Shown piece by piece: positions 21,874 through 34,528 of a DNA stretch of 64,000 nucleotides (position 1 is its first letter; every line of letters begins with the position of its first letter). This DNA comes from Camillea tinctor (Eukaryota > Ascomycota > Sordariomycetes > Xylariales > Xylariaceae). The stretch spans positions 1,488,001-1,552,000 of the forward strand of contig MU394052.1 of assembly GCA_022578605.1 (NCBI GenBank), given 5' to 3'. The position numbers and the translations under genes were made by a program. The notes beneath the pieces were generated by a model, which made no database searches, was not told where the DNA came from, and worked only from the letters and a program-made list of their open reading frames with translations.

Positions 21874-24072
21874 CATGTTTTTAGGCCGGAATTCCAGCAG
21901 CAGGTCCTCGATTCGACTTACAAGCATTTCGATAGGACAATCGCCATGATGAATAAAACGCTAGGTATATCTTTGCGATAGGTATATTATGCAACCGAGC
22001 ACTCTGGCCGACGGGTTAGGTCAGTTCCAATGTTGTCATGGCTTACCTTCTCCAATATGGCTTGGTTCGCTGACGGCGGTAGCTGCAAGCATGCGCACTT
22101 TAAGCCGAGCTATTCTCCAAAGACGAAAATGAAAGACGTAGTTTTGATCTGCCAGTCAAGGTGCAGTGAGGCGTCGATCCCCCATAGGATATGCTGGCCG
22201 GGTAGCAAGGGATGACGTTGATCAGCATGATCAAACCAGCAAAGATGGTGATTCGTCAGCGCCGGAGTAAGTCGTAGGCGGGCACACACTACCTATATCA
22301 CCGACGCAGACACGCATAAATAGTACGGAATACAATGTAGATAGCTGCATACCCGCGAAGAGAAGACCGTCCGAGCAAAAGATCTGGATCTTGAATAAAA
22401 GGGGGGAGGGGGGGTTCTAGTTAGGTGATGTATAAGATGATATGGAGATGATATGGACTTATATGTAGTACCAGCAACAGGCCATTCTTCACCAATGCCT
22501 GACATCGGGTCAATCCGCTTAGATTCAAATGATGAGGTCTGGTAGTATGTATGTAACAGAAGGGGGACTTGGAGCAGGGGGGGATCCGTTAGAATCGTGC
22601 CGATATGAGCGGATCTTGAGGGGTGTGGTTATGCCAATGAACGGTAGAGGATCGGCCTGGCTAACTAACAGACTTGTGGGGCAATCTGGAGATAGCCGTG
22701 TAACCTGGTTCCCCCCTGTTATTGGCAAGAAGTGACTTTGAAGCTTTCCAAGCCCCCCTCTCTCGGGGAAAGGTCTTTGTTTCTTGGTCTAGTGTCAGGT
22801 AGTGTGCCTAATGCTACCGCTTTGTGCTTTCCTACAGTTGTAGGGCCTCTAAACATAGACCTGTGCATGTATGATGTAGCCCGGATGTAGGTAATACAGC
22901 TTTATCCCCTAGGTATGTATCGGCCCATTCCCAGGTCACGAAACCAACCAACGGGGCTGGTCAGTTCTCACATACCTACCTAATACACTTAAGGTATTCT
23001 ATTTGGAAACGCATCTATTTATTATTTGTTCTCTTATTGATACACACCACATATATAGTAGGTTAACCTACATCTAATTTCATATTTAGGTTATATACTA
23101 TCTTGATTGTATAATACCTACTTAACCCTACATATCTAACTACGTAGCTACCTGCATCCATGTATACCTACATATATATATATATGTAACCTAAAAGGTA
23201 GCTGGCAGAAGGTGCTTTCTTCTCTCTTTTCTTTTTCTTTTCCTTTTTTAGTTCCTATTTTTTCTTTTTTCTCTTTCCTCCCTTCCTAACCTACATATCT
23301 ATCACTCTCTACATTGGCATCGTATCTCCATCTCTCTTCCTCTATCTCCCCCCCTTCTCTTTCTCTCCCCCGTCTCTTATTCTCTTATTCCTCGAGTCTT
23401 TGTGTGCTTTTTTTTTTTAGTTTTCTATCAATCTACCCAAACCGAAACCCCGCATTAAAAGAAACAACCGACAAATCAGCAACGGCCATTCGAAATTCAA
23501 TTACTCACTTGGTCTTGGTTGGTAGAACGCACATACATATACACCCACATACATCCACATACACACATACACACACAACATACCTATACCTACAATAACC
23601 TTACACACCTTACACACGACTCGCGTCTGCTGCTGCTTAGACCACCACCATACCACCACTTAAACTCAACTCTCTTTCCCTCTCTCTCCCTCTCCATATT
23701 ATGAGGAGGATAATTAACTAAACTTCCCAACTACACAAACCACACCTACATACAAAACCCCCCCTCCACCTCTAAAACTTCCCAACCAACCCCGCATCGT
23801 ATCTTCTTTCCTCCTACAAAACCCCCCCAATTAAACACCCTTTATAATAAAAATATCCCTTTCCTCCCCTTCTTTCTTCTTTTCCTTCTCCCCCGTCCCC
23901 CTCCCCCCCAAAATCCCAAATTCCATCGAGTCCTCGCCTCTTCAGGATCTTGATGGCACATCACCTGCCAGCACTCGACGCTTTTGTATCGCGACCACGC
24001 CGATGACTCTGGTCCTCATTCCGAGGCCATTGTCTGAAGCTTCCCCGCAATACATCATCACGCTGAAGAGCC
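21874..24072. other. Intergenic, 2.2 kb, with long pyrimidine-rich leader of the carrier gene
   Basis: The first half (21.9-22.9 kb) shows nothing recognisable. From 22.9 to 23.2 kb the DNA is AT-rich with many CCTAC/GTAGG words. From 23.21 to 23.94 kb it is strongly C/T-rich, ending about 130 bp before the carrier ATG, as expected for a long fungal promoter and 5' leader. Short frames here have no family resemblance. Confidence 0.5.
23214..23420 (+). promoter_or_regulatory. CT-rich tract upstream of mitochondrial carrier
   Basis: About 200 nt almost entirely C and T on the plus strand, with a second such block at 23640-23930. CT-rich blocks commonly precede transcription start sites of well-expressed filamentous-fungal genes. 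Function here is inferred from composition and position only. Confidence 0.4.
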
Positions 24073-25393
24073 ATGCCCGTCGAGTCCAAATTCCAAGATG
24101 TCACCGGTGCCACGCTTCGGACTCGGACCATGCCTCAGTTTAGCGGTAGTGAGAAGCCACGGAGCTGGATAAAACGGTACCGTACAGAGGTGGCCGCCTC
24201 TTCGGCTAGTGTCCTGTCCACGGTTACGGCCTTCCCTCTCGATAGTGTCAAGACTCGCATGCAGACGTATCCTTATGATGGAGCTGTGCACTGTGTCCGT
24301 GTCACTTATAAATCCGAGGGTCTTCGTGGATTCTTTCGAGGTATGTTTCGTTTGTACCTACATAGAAAGTTCACGACCTGGCTAACCCCCCTCGCTTCCT
24401 TTCTCCTTGTCTCCCTTTGACAGGTGTAACTGCTCCCTTAGCCAGTGTAACTCTTGTACGAACCGTCTCGTTTTCCATTTACCAACGCTCCAAATACATC
24501 TATTCCGACTGGATGGGGAAACACCTGGGGTTCTGTCCGCTGGAACATGTCAACAAGAATGGTGCCTACCCAAATCTCGGCACCATTGCTTGCTTCGGTG
24601 CTGCCGGTGCCACTGCCGGCTCTGGCATCACTTTCATAGCTTGTAAGTCGGTCGGCTTTGTTGGCATCGCCCAATTGGTAGCTAATGCAATGTTACCACA
24701 GGTCCCTTTGAATTGACCAAACTAAGCGCACAAGTTTCCGTCCTCATGGCCAATCAGAAGAATATAGACCCCAAGCGACAGGCCATTGCCATGAGCTACC
24801 ATAATAAAGGAACCTTCAAGACTCTGGCCAACATTGTGAAGCACCGCGGTTATAGTGGCATGTATACTGGACTGAACCTGCACCTACGTAAGTCGACGCC
24901 GGCCTACTCGTGGTCTTCCACCCCGCTCCATATAGCTCCTGAGCAGATTGCCTAACCACCCGAATGTAGTAAGGGATACTGTAGGAACCGGCATCTATTT
25001 CGCGACATACGAGAGCAGCAAGCAGCTTTTGACTACTTTTAGTGGCAGAGATGCCCACAAGAATCCCATCGCTGTTCTAGCCGCGGGGGCTCTGTGCGGC
25101 ATCGTGTCGTGGGCCATGATTTGTGGGTTGATCATCTACATGTGGCCCCCTTTGCTTCAGCTAATGATGAGCCCCCAGATCCCATCGACTCGGTCAAAAG
25201 CATATACCAACGTAACGCTCTCATGTATTCAAAGGGCCAGAAAGTACCTATACCTAAGATCCAGTTCTTCAGGCGTGACATGTACCGAGGTTTGGGCGTG
25301 TCTATGGGACGCTCCGCTGCGGTGAATGCCGTGTTCTTCTCCGCATTCGAGCTGTTCAAGAAACGGATCAATGCTATGAAAGACGTGGATTGA
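24073..25393 (+). CDS. Mitochondrial carrier family (SLC25) protein
   Basis: Exons 24073-24340, 24424-24642, 24702-24887, 24970-25122 and 25179-25393 give 346 aa; all four introns are phase 1. Three carrier repeats are visible: PLDSVKTRMQTY at residue 55 with KSEGLRGFFRG; PFELTKLSAQVSVLM with HRGYSGMYTG; and YPIDSVKSIYQRNAL with DMYRGLGVSMGRSA. Such proteins exchange metabolites across the inner mitochondrial membrane with six transmembrane helices. The first signature is canonical; the second and third are degenerate at the final basic position, pointing to an uncommon subfamily. I cannot name the substrate. Confidence 0.88.
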
Positions 25394-26298
25394 AATGGAG
25401 AGAGAAAAGATGCAGAGTGCAACAAGGTACCGGATTAATTAGTTGATCGGACTGTATACGTCAAGCACGACATACGCATAGGACCAGGCGTTCTTAGGGG
25501 TCGGCGGTGAAGCTACGGATTGATATATAATGGACTTCCGTGAGAGGGAAGCGCAACAACATCAATAGTGGGAAGTCCCAAGCGCTTCTTGTTGTCTATT
25601 CATATTTTTTTCAAAACGGAAATCAAAGGTTCATAGGGGGCGCAACTTTACCAAAAAGGAATACGCGAAGAAGGTATGGTATGGTTCATGTAAATCTAAA
25701 AATGCATGATATTTACGCCGCGTTTATGAGCTAGCCCAGTCTCATTCGACGGGCACGCTCATTTCAAGGCGTATTTCCTCTCGGGCGTCACAGACCCCTC
25801 ACTTAGTAGTACACAACTGTGAAAGCAATAATCAAACAAATCAAATAAAACAATAATGCTTCCATCAATAACAGCATACATGTGTCTTGATCCCTTGTCC
25901 TCTCCTTTCCACTATTACCGAGTCTATCCTTGGTGACGTACAACTACACATAAAACACCCACTACCCAGTTATCCATCTGAACGCCTAACCTGCAAAAGA
26001 AAACAAAAAAGAAAAGGGGGAAGGGGGGGGGATAAGAAGAAAGATGCCGAAGAACCCCCCCTTTTTCTACCCGAAAATGGCTGCTACTAGTATGTTTGTA
26101 TCACGGCCGCATCCTGCCAATTATCAAATGCGTGTTTCTAATCCATCCCTTCTTCCTCCTTTTCGACACACACATACACATAGTGTGTCTATTCCTTCTG
26201 CTCTAGAGTATTTTTCTTACGTCCTCGGCCTCTCTCTCTCTCTTTTATTTCTCCGGGTGCTGGTGGGAGGAAGGGAAGGGAAGGGAAGAGCCGGTAAT
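25394..26298. other. Convergent intergenic, carrier / MOB1
   Basis: 905 bp of 3' flanks. Contains an A/G-rich patch near 25997-26045; no recognisable gene. Confidence 0.5.
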
Positions 26299-27291
26299 CT
26301 AATCGCTCCGCAGCATACTCTCGACGAGGTCGCCGAGGGGGCCCCAGAAGTCCTTGCCGCTGGCGAGGCCGTGCTCGTCGATGAAGAGGACGTACTGCTT
26401 GAAGGAGGTGTTGAGGTGGGGCTCGAGCCCGAGCTCGCGGATCACGGGGTAGTGGTGGCAGTAGATGTGCGCGTAGACGCGGTACAGGCGCTTGAAGATC
26501 TGCCGCACGAGCGACGGGAAGGACTTGGGGAAGGGCACGCCGATGCGGCTCGGCAGCACCGATTCGTTGTCGATGTTCCCCTGCACCCAGCTCATCAGCT
26601 GCTCGATGTAGGCCGGCGCCGCCATCTTGGTGGGCCGCTTGTAGGTCTCGTTGTCTTGCCAGAGGTACTCGAATCTGTTTCATCCCAAGGGGGGAAGAGG
26701 TTAGTTTTAGGGGTTTCTTTTTTTTCGGTAGAGGGGTTGGGCATATCGGATGAAAAGAAGAAAACTCATACTCGTCCGTGGCTTTCATCTCGGGGCACGA
26801 CTGCGGGGAGCAGAACTCGGTGATGGCACCGTAGAGAAGGTTGATCTGGTTGTAGAAATCGACCATGTTGACGGCCAGCCACTCGTTCTCGTCCTCGCCC
26901 TCGGGCAGCTTAACGATCTTGCGCAGACTGCCACCGCCGAGCGTGGCTTCGGCATACTGTCGCAGCTGGTAGCTGTTGCCGCCCTTACCGGCGCGAGACC
27001 GCAGCTGGTTGCGCGCACGCTGGTTCCTGTATATGGGGACATCGGGGTCAGCCGAATCAGGGGGACGATGATTTCTATGTTTGGGACGTACACGGTGGTT
27101 ACGAACGATGTCATCTTGCTATTGCTGTTGTTGTTGTTGCTGTTGCCCCCGGGCTTCTTCTTTCGGAGGGGACTCTTCGGTGGGGGGATAGGTGGAGGTG
27201 GTGGGAGGACGACGTCTGGAGCAGTAGCAGTCGTAATCGTAGTGGCTGCTGCTGCTGTTGTTGTTCTTATTGATGTTGATATCTGCGACAT
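26299..27291 (-). CDS. mob1: MOB1 kinase activator (mitotic exit / septation)
   Basis: Exons 27092-27291, 26772-27026 and 26299-26674 (phase 2 junctions GT|G and GA|A) give 276 aa. Mob1 binds and activates NDR/LATS kinases (Dbf2/Sid2) in the mitotic exit or septation initiation network. The family core is nearly complete: [52 protein letters not shown] (zinc-binding Cys pair), [29 protein letters not shown] (His ligands) and [17 protein letters not shown]. The first 59 residues (Thr/Ala-, Pro- and Asn-rich) are not typical; an internal ATG at 27114 (MTSFVTTV) would give the usual 217-aa form and may be the real start. Confidence 0.93.
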
Positions 27292-28542
27292 AGTGGTGAT
27301 GGTGGTAATTGGTGGTTTATGTTAGCGATGTGTTCCTTTCATAGCTTTGCTTTGCTTCGCTTCACTTCGAAGTAAACAACCTAGATAAGTAGGGAATATC
27401 TGGATGGTATGTTTTTTCTTTTTTTTTCTTTTTGCTTTTTAGAGGGGAGAGGAGGGGAGGTGATTTGTGACTAGGAGGAACTATGACAGCATTATACCTG
27501 TAAGATTGATTCCCTTTTTCAGCCAAGTTGGGTATCCGAATTATTCAATAATGCGCGCGCGACGTGGTTGTATGTGTTATGTGTCTATTCCCACTTTCTC
27601 TATTCGTATCTAGTCGTATGGGTGGGAATCGGCGGTCAACAATGCTTATTCCTTTATTTTTTTTCGGGTTTCCTTTTAGTATTTTTTTCAAAATAAGAAA
27701 AAATGACTCCTAACTGAGGCTAGGAAGAGTATGGACGAACTCGGTTCTGATGGCATTGAAGTGGATGTTTTGATGGGTTGCTATGCGGTGCACGGGCCAT
27801 TGGTCCAGAAAAGCAGGGATCCCCCTGTAGTCCACCCCGCCTGATGTCAACCAAGCCCACCCCACATTACATCAGCCGTCCATTCCAGCCTTATAATACA
27901 AGCCTCATCTTATCTTGCCTTGTAAGCATTCTTCAAGTTCTTTGTACTTGCTTCAAGTTCGTGATAAATAATTTCTTTTTAAGCTTGAAAGTCCCAAAAA
28001 CCTTTATATTCTGCTACATAATTCTTCCTTCAAACTTATGAGCTACTTTTAAACCGAGTAATTTATTTTGTTACATCGTATCTATTGTTCACTTACAAGC
28101 TACGTTCTAGTACATAAAGATGTTTAAATTAAACCATCTAAATACCATTATAAAATACCTACTCTATATACTCTCTATGTTCGTGATAATGAGGATAGAG
28201 GCTCATCCTGTCTAGTGCATCTCCCAAAAAAAAAAACCCCATGCCCCTTGCTCTCCCCGGGACATCAACCCACCGAATACTAACCCAAATGCGACTGAAG
28301 TCTAGAAAAGAGACCCCGCAAATGAGCATCGCTCCCCGCGGTTTTAGACCCGGGTAATTGGCTCTCCACCTGGGGTTGCAATACGACTCCTCCTGTCAAG
28401 TCGGGCCAAAGCCAGGGCTTGGTCTACTTTAGGGGTTATGATGGAGAGTGTATAATAATATACAGTATCCGCACCTAGGATGTCGTGATGTTTCCTTTTT
28501 TTAACATGTGGTTATGCTTTGATTCTCTCTATATAAGCAAAG
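27292..28542. promoter_or_regulatory. Divergent intergenic, MOB1 / glycosidase-like
   Basis: 1.25 kb between divergent starts, AT-rich between 27.9 and 28.2 kb. A TATA-like TATATAAGC lies at 28531-28539, a few bases before the glycosidase ATG. No gene seen. Confidence 0.45.
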
Positions 28543-30937
28543 ATGATATTATCCATTTACACCATCTCCCTCTTAGCCCTCAGTAATGCGTATGCTACGG
28601 CGCCTGAGATCAACAGGAAACGAATCGTGCGGTCATTCAACCCTCGTCGCAATGCCAGTTCTGGCACTACGCCGCTACAAGTCGGCAATGGAAACTTTGC
28701 CTTCGGCGTAGATGTGACGGGGTTGCAGACGTTCAGCCCCTTTGCAACCATGTCCACATGGGGTTGGCATAACTTCAGTCTACCAACTACTGTAGGACAG
28801 ACCTCTGTTGATGGTAGGTGTGCAGTGCTCTATTATGAACAGTAAACAAGGCTATATATCTAACATAAACATGGCGGAAGACTTCATCGGCTTGGATTGG
28901 TGGACACACGGTCGACTAGTCAATTATAATCAACCCAACCCAGCACAGGGCGATATATCCAATTGGTTAATACAAAACCCACAACGAGTCAATCTAGCTA
29001 CCATTGGCCTATCCTTCAATGATACTGATGTGACCGAAGAGATGCTAGATAATAAGAACCAGATACTTGATCTATGGACAGGGATGATATCATCATCATT
29101 TTCCTATTTAGGAGCTTCAGTCGATGTTGAAACCTGGGCAGACTCCGGCTCGGACACTATTGGGATCTCTATTGAGTCGGAACTACTGTCGTTTAGTTCA
29201 CTCGGTGTCTTCTTCGATTTTCCCTTTCCGACTATAAATAAATTCGAGGCACCATTTGTTGGCGTATTCAATGCCACAAAGAATCATACCACCACACTTC
29301 AATATGGGAAGAACATGGCCTCCATACGGCATGATCTTGACGCTACCTCGTATATAGTCGCTGTTACTTGGGATTGTGCTGCAGAGATATCCGGCCCTAT
29401 AGAGGGGACTCATCGTTATGTTTTACGATCATCGAAGGGTACTAGCAAAATAAACTTAGCGATTACCTTCTCCCCGGATCAAGAATCATATATCCCTTCT
29501 GTAGATGATATCAAGACGAGATCTATCGCTTGGTGGGAAGCTTACTGGGGATCCGGAGCATTCATAGATATGTCAAAAACGAACTCGTCTAATGCTACAG
29601 AGTTGCAAAGAAGAACGGTTCTATCTCAGTACCTTACAGCCGTAAATTCGGCTTCATCATGTCCACCACAAGGTGAGTACCCCCTAGTCCTAGATCGTGA
29701 GAAACTAGCTAACTTGCATATTAGAGTCAGGTAGGTCTACCCGGTGCTTTGTTGTTATAAAAATCTCCTAGGTCGTAGGTTAACAAATTTCAAGGCCTAG
29801 TAAATAATGGTTGGTACGGGAAATTTCATGTAAGTACTAACTGTCAGCATATCGAACGATGCTACTGCAGCCATAACAGTACCGCTAATGGTTTAACGAC
29901 GCTTATAGCTAGAGATGGTCATATGGCATCTACTCCATTTCTCGCGATGGGATAAGTTTCCCCTATTGTGGCGTAGCATTCCGAACATGTATAGCCAGTT
30001 TCTAGATTCATCGATCGACCGCGCAAGGCTTCAGGGATACGACGGTGCTCGATGGGGCAAGATGACAGATCCGACTGGCCGCTCAGCCCCCGGCGAGATC
30101 AACTCATTATTGATATGGCAACAGCCTCATGCCATGTACTTCGCCGAGCTTGAGTACCGAGCATTTCCCAACGAAACGACGCTCACCAACTGGGATGGGA
30201 TACTCACCTCAACGGCAGATTTCATGGCGTCCTACGCCTTCTTCAACCAGTCCACCAAAGTCTATGACCTTGGGCCGCCCATGTACCCGGCATCCGAGAA
30301 CACTAACCCGAATGCCACCATCAACCCCGCCTTCGAGCTTGCGTACTGGCGCTTCGGGCTCGATATAGCTATCACATGGAAGGAGAGGCAAAACGCCAGC
30401 GTGCCTGCAAAATGGGCCGACGTCCGCGATAATCTAGCCCCGCTTCCCATCGCGGACGACGCATACGCCGTCTATGAGGGCATCCCCGACATGTGGGAGG
30501 ACCAAACGACAGTGCAAGACCACCCAGCCATGTCCGCTATCTTCGGGCTCCTACCCCCGCCGTCGAACAGGAGCGGCGATGGCGATGGCGATGGCGAGCC
30601 GCTCAACATGACGGTCGTCAGGAACACGGCGGATAAGATCCGTGACCTCTGGGACCTGGGCGACTGCTGGGGCTGGGACTTCCCGATGCTGGCTATGAAC
30701 TCGCTGCGGCTGGGCGACGTCGACCAGGCTGTGGCCTACCTCCTCCATCCGTTGTTCGAGTTCGACGATGCGGGATACCCCGTGGGCGGATCCCGCGTGC
30801 CGACACCGTATTTTCCCGGGTCCGGTGCCCTATTACTAGCTATGGCCATGATGGCCGGGGGTTGGGACGGAGAGCCTGGGATGCATTTTCCCGAGGGGTG
30901 GGACGTTGCTGTGGAAGGATTTTTACCGGGCTTGTAA
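28543..30937 (+). CDS. Secreted six-hairpin glycosidase-like protein
   Basis: Exons 28543-28813, 28881-29672, 29725-29730 (6 nt), 29795-29829 and 29909-30937 give 710 aa. A signal peptide (MILSIYTISLLALSNAYA) and many N-glycosylation sequons (NFS, NDT, NHT, NSS, NAT) mark it as secreted. The middle rebuilds a conserved segment CPPQ-ESG-LVNNGWYGKFH-LEM only if the 6-nt exon (AGTCAG) is included. Later conserved blocks are RLQGYDGARWGKMTDPTGRS, LLIWQQPHAMYFAELEYR and PTPYFPGSGALLLAMAMM. This is the alpha/alpha toroid of GH65/GH95-like fungal enzymes; the substrate is unknown. Codon use is AT-richer in exon 2 than in exon 5. Confidence 0.85.
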
Positions 30938-31706
30938 TAGCTCTTGAAATATAGGTTATATGAAATAGGTAATTATCGTTTCGAGACTACAGCTTTTTGC
31001 TTGGCTTTCTCCCAATGACATATCATATGATGAGATAGAGATACTATAATCACCTCGCATATTATCATGCTTAATTACAAATCATGCTGTCCAGGGTTAG
31101 AGGACCAGTCTGATCAAACAAGATAAGTAGTCTGATCATGGTATGTTCTCGACCCAATGTACAAAGCCTCCTAGAGTAAGTGCGATATTCCATATGGGCT
31201 GGTTTGAGTGTGACCTCTGAACACATACGGACTTGAGGATTCTTGAAGCAGACATAGAGTCGAATTTGGATGATTGCAGGAAGAGGTTCTTCCAGCTTAC
31301 AACTACCAGGCTTTCATATTTCAACCATGCAATAATCCAATATGTATAACGCTTAGAAACCATCGTACCACCATGGCCGAGGTTGGCTTCATGGCTAGAA
31401 AGGGGAAAATTCAAGTCTCGTTAAAATCTCGACACGCACACTCATACAAAACCGTTTCCGTAAGGGCGCAAAACCTCTTCTGGACCTTTTTTTGTCTTGC
31501 TAAGATCTGCTGGCCAACCCCCGAGAACCCTTTCGTTTTCTTATTTTCTACACCTGATACTTGATGGAGAGGCATTTCACAATATTCTGCCCGGAAATCC
31601 ATCTAGGTCGCCTCCTCGCCCACCTGCGACCATGTTTATCCACCTTAGAAGTAGGTAGAGTCACTTTTCGAAGCTGCTAAACTTGATACCGAACCCAGCC
31701 CCCCAC
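30938..31706. other. Convergent intergenic, glycosidase-like / LSM1
   Basis: 769 bp of 3' flanks for the two genes. Short open frames on both strands have no recognisable product. Confidence 0.5.
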
Positions 31707-32416
31707 TCAGAGCAAGATTTCTCCAATGTTTTCACCCTCAAAGCCGAGAGTGGCAAGCTTGCGTAGTCTGTTCTTCTCCTTGGCCTTGTCTGCCACCTTC
31801 CGTTCTTTCGCTAGTTTCTCTACCACGGCAAAGTCTGACTTCTCGTAGCCAGCAGGCGTGTCGTCGTCTTTGTCCAGATCGATCTCGCCGAGGAGGAGGA
31901 CGTTCTCACCTCGTACTAGGAAGATGCCGTGGGGTTTATCGGCGTAAAAGCCCTTGGGCTGGGGATCGTGGGGATCGGAGGTAGTGGCGTATATGCGCTC
32001 GACCGTGGATTGGAGAACCAGGTTTGCTGTGGCGGTGGGCGGGCTTCGCGTTAGTCTGGGCCTCTTTTGGGCTTCTGGGCTCGTAAGCGAGATGATGGTT
32101 TCGGCACGTACCGAACTGGTCCCAGCTCCGTAGTATTCCTGTCAACTTCCTACCATCTCGAAGACATACCAAGAGCTTCTCTAGACATGGGCGGTTAACC
32201 AAGACACAAAACACCCGTGAAGAAGCCCTATTCGGCGCTGCCAGGCGTCTTACTATCTGTCAGATCTAGCAACTGTGCAGCCGTGGTGAACATCTGGGGC
32301 GGTAGCTGCTGGGGTTGAGGTTGGGGTTGGGGCGGAGGGCCCCGTCCTGGCATCGGGCCTCCCGGTGGAGGACCGCCGGGTTGGGGCGGATCATGGATAG
32401 TTAGGTTCTCCATCAT
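31707..32416 (-). CDS. lsm1: Sm-like protein LSm1
   Basis: Exons 32254-32416, 32112-32180 and 31707-32026 (junctions A|AG and G|CA, both phase 1) give 183 aa. LSm1 is the cytoplasmic-specific subunit of the Lsm1-7 ring, which binds 3' ends of deadenylated mRNA with Pat1 and promotes decapping in P-bodies. The Sm fold reads KKLLVCLRDGRKLTGILRSW, DQFANLVLQSTVERI and GIFLVRGENVLLLGEIDLD, followed by the LSm1-type charged C-terminal helix ending ENIGEILL. A Pro/Gln/Gly-rich extension of about 45 residues precedes the Sm domain, as in other filamentous ascomycetes. Two ATGs in a row (32416, 32413) make the start uncertain by one residue. Confidence 0.94.
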
Positions 32417-34528
32417 ATCATTTGGTCGGTGATCTTGACTTGGTTAGGTTTCAAGTATTCCGAATCCATGGAAAGAAGGAGAGAGAGAGGGACGAAGAGA
32501 GGGAGAGAAGGTTTTTTGTGTTTGGTTTTGCTAGAAATACTTACGCCAAGGCTAGTGTTATCCCAAGGCGAAGCATGAGTTGACAAAAAAAGGGAAAGAT
32601 TTTTTTTATGAGCGATGCTGAGGGATTACCTAGCTGGGTTGAAATTGAAGAGTTATAGTCGGTATTGGTATTGGTATTGGTATAAGGTATAGGTGACAGT
32701 GACGGTGACGGAGATCCTTGACTGCTAAAACCTTCTTAAGGTAGCGGGTCATTTTGGGTCAATTTGAACCAACCAACCAATCTATTGGAGTTACCTAACC
32801 TTAATTGAATTGATGTCACCTGCTACATACATAGGTTACTAACATGATCTGTAGTTACACAGTTACACCTAACGGTGAAAACTTGAACTCTCAATAACGC
32901 TCAGCCAAAAAAAGGCCTATCGCACGTGCATCCGGGTTTTCGCTTATATAAGTAGTCGCAACTTTAAATGGCAACCATATTGGGTACTACCCACCTCTGA
33001 TCTCTCTGATCTCTCTTAAACTACTACAACTCCCAGAAGCAGACATATTCCAGACTCAGAGTGAACAAGACTTGGGATAAATCCACTCTTTCTTTCTTTC
33101 TTTCTTTTTTCTTCCTTATTTTCTTCTTGACTCTGGTATCCTTAATTCTATCTGTAACCTCTATCATACTTTGGTTGTGGATCGCGGGGAATGTGATGCT
33201 TGTTATCCAAAAACCAACATCCACCATCTATCTACGTCAACATACCTACATACTACCAGCTAGTCGCTCCAACGAACTACCAACTTCAAACTTCATCCCG
33301 TGAACCCCATGAATTGTCTCATCACACTACTACGTGAATTATTTTTGGTCAGGCAGCCGGTATTAATAAATATTCACTAGAGTAGCAGCCCTCCACACCT
33401 GTCATCTCGGCCACCATCTCTCCCGGGTAGAAAGGAGTCGATATCTGTTTCAGCCATCAGCGAGGCGAATACCTTCGATCGGACGGACTGATACTACCCA
33501 CACCCGTCTGAACTAATAAGCTCTACTTAGATCATCTTGCAGCAAGTCTAGTCATCTGTTGTCTCAGCGTCGTATTTGCATTTTTTATTATGACATTGAC
33601 GAGGCAACCCCTTTCCGCCAAGGCCAGCCTTCTTCGCGATAGCGTCTGACAAGCTGTTGAGCTTGGCGCAAAGCGAACTTGCCATCGCTTGATCTCTCTG
33701 TGAAATCGTCTTATCAAGATTCCCCATCGAACAAGAAAAAAACATGATATTGTTGTCTGCTGAATGCTAATCATGGATCTTCAGTTTCCATAAGCTATCC
33801 CTGAAACCATGGGTAGAAAGATCGGGATGGTGGTTGTCAACCAACTTTATTGATATTCAAGTACACAACATACAAAATTCTACATATAGGTAGGTGGCTT
33901 TTGATAGGTAGGCAGGAATATTATTTGAATCCAGTTACAGAGTCAATAATATCGCCCCCAAATGGTAAGCGAGCTTAATGCGGCCCGCCATTCTTTAACC
34001 TACGCTATCCATCTTGTTGGTAATCTTGCCTGGTTGCATTATGCTTCTAGTGTTTCTAGTTGCAGATCACACAGCCCGTCAAAAGACGCGAAAGAACACT
34101 AAGCCAAATAAGAAGCTCACGATAGCGAACCTACCTAGACTCCCCCGGCTGAGTCTGCGGCCGTGCGGGCCTCATACCCCAGTGTCTGGCCCTGGATGCT
34201 CTTCAGGGGTCTTGGAGCTTCAGTCATGGCCGATAGAGGATTGATAGTCGGTCTTCATACGAACGACTACGCATGAATTCTGAACCTAGGCGGATTTTGA
34301 TGGCCCGAACAAGTAAGACGGATGGTTCAAGGGCAAATCATATTGTTTATCTTCCTCAACCACATCATATCAAGGAGGGTATTAACTTAGTTGCCCATTT
34401 TCGGCTTTACTCCTTTACCCTCGACGGCATTATTTGCGAGAAACATTAACTTTAGGCTCAATGACATGATGTCCTGGCGACCATGAGTGAATGAATAATA
34501 TCACGAATTATGTACGGATCTGAGAACG
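32417..34528. promoter_or_regulatory. Intergenic, 2.1 kb, divergent LSM1 / membrane protein
   Basis: Contains the LSM1 promoter, with TTACCTAACCTTAA at 32791-32804, a tandem TTGGTA patch at about 32663-32680, and a long C/T-rich block near 33080-33130. One short minus-strand frame is listed separately. Nothing else seen. Confidence 0.5.
33548..33727 (-). CDS. Possible small protein, unknown
   Basis: A 59-aa minus-strand frame from an ATG at 33727: begins MGNLDKTISQRDQAM and ends CHNKKCKYDAETTDD. It is hydrophilic and contains a Gly-rich turn (KKAGLGGKGLP). I do not recognise a family. It may be chance; the only hints are a balanced amino-acid make-up and isolation in a long gene-free interval. 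Confidence 0.2.
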   Translation of the reverse strand: MGNLDKTISQRDQAMASSLCAKLNSLSDAIAKKAGLGGKGLPRQCHNKKCKYDAETTDD

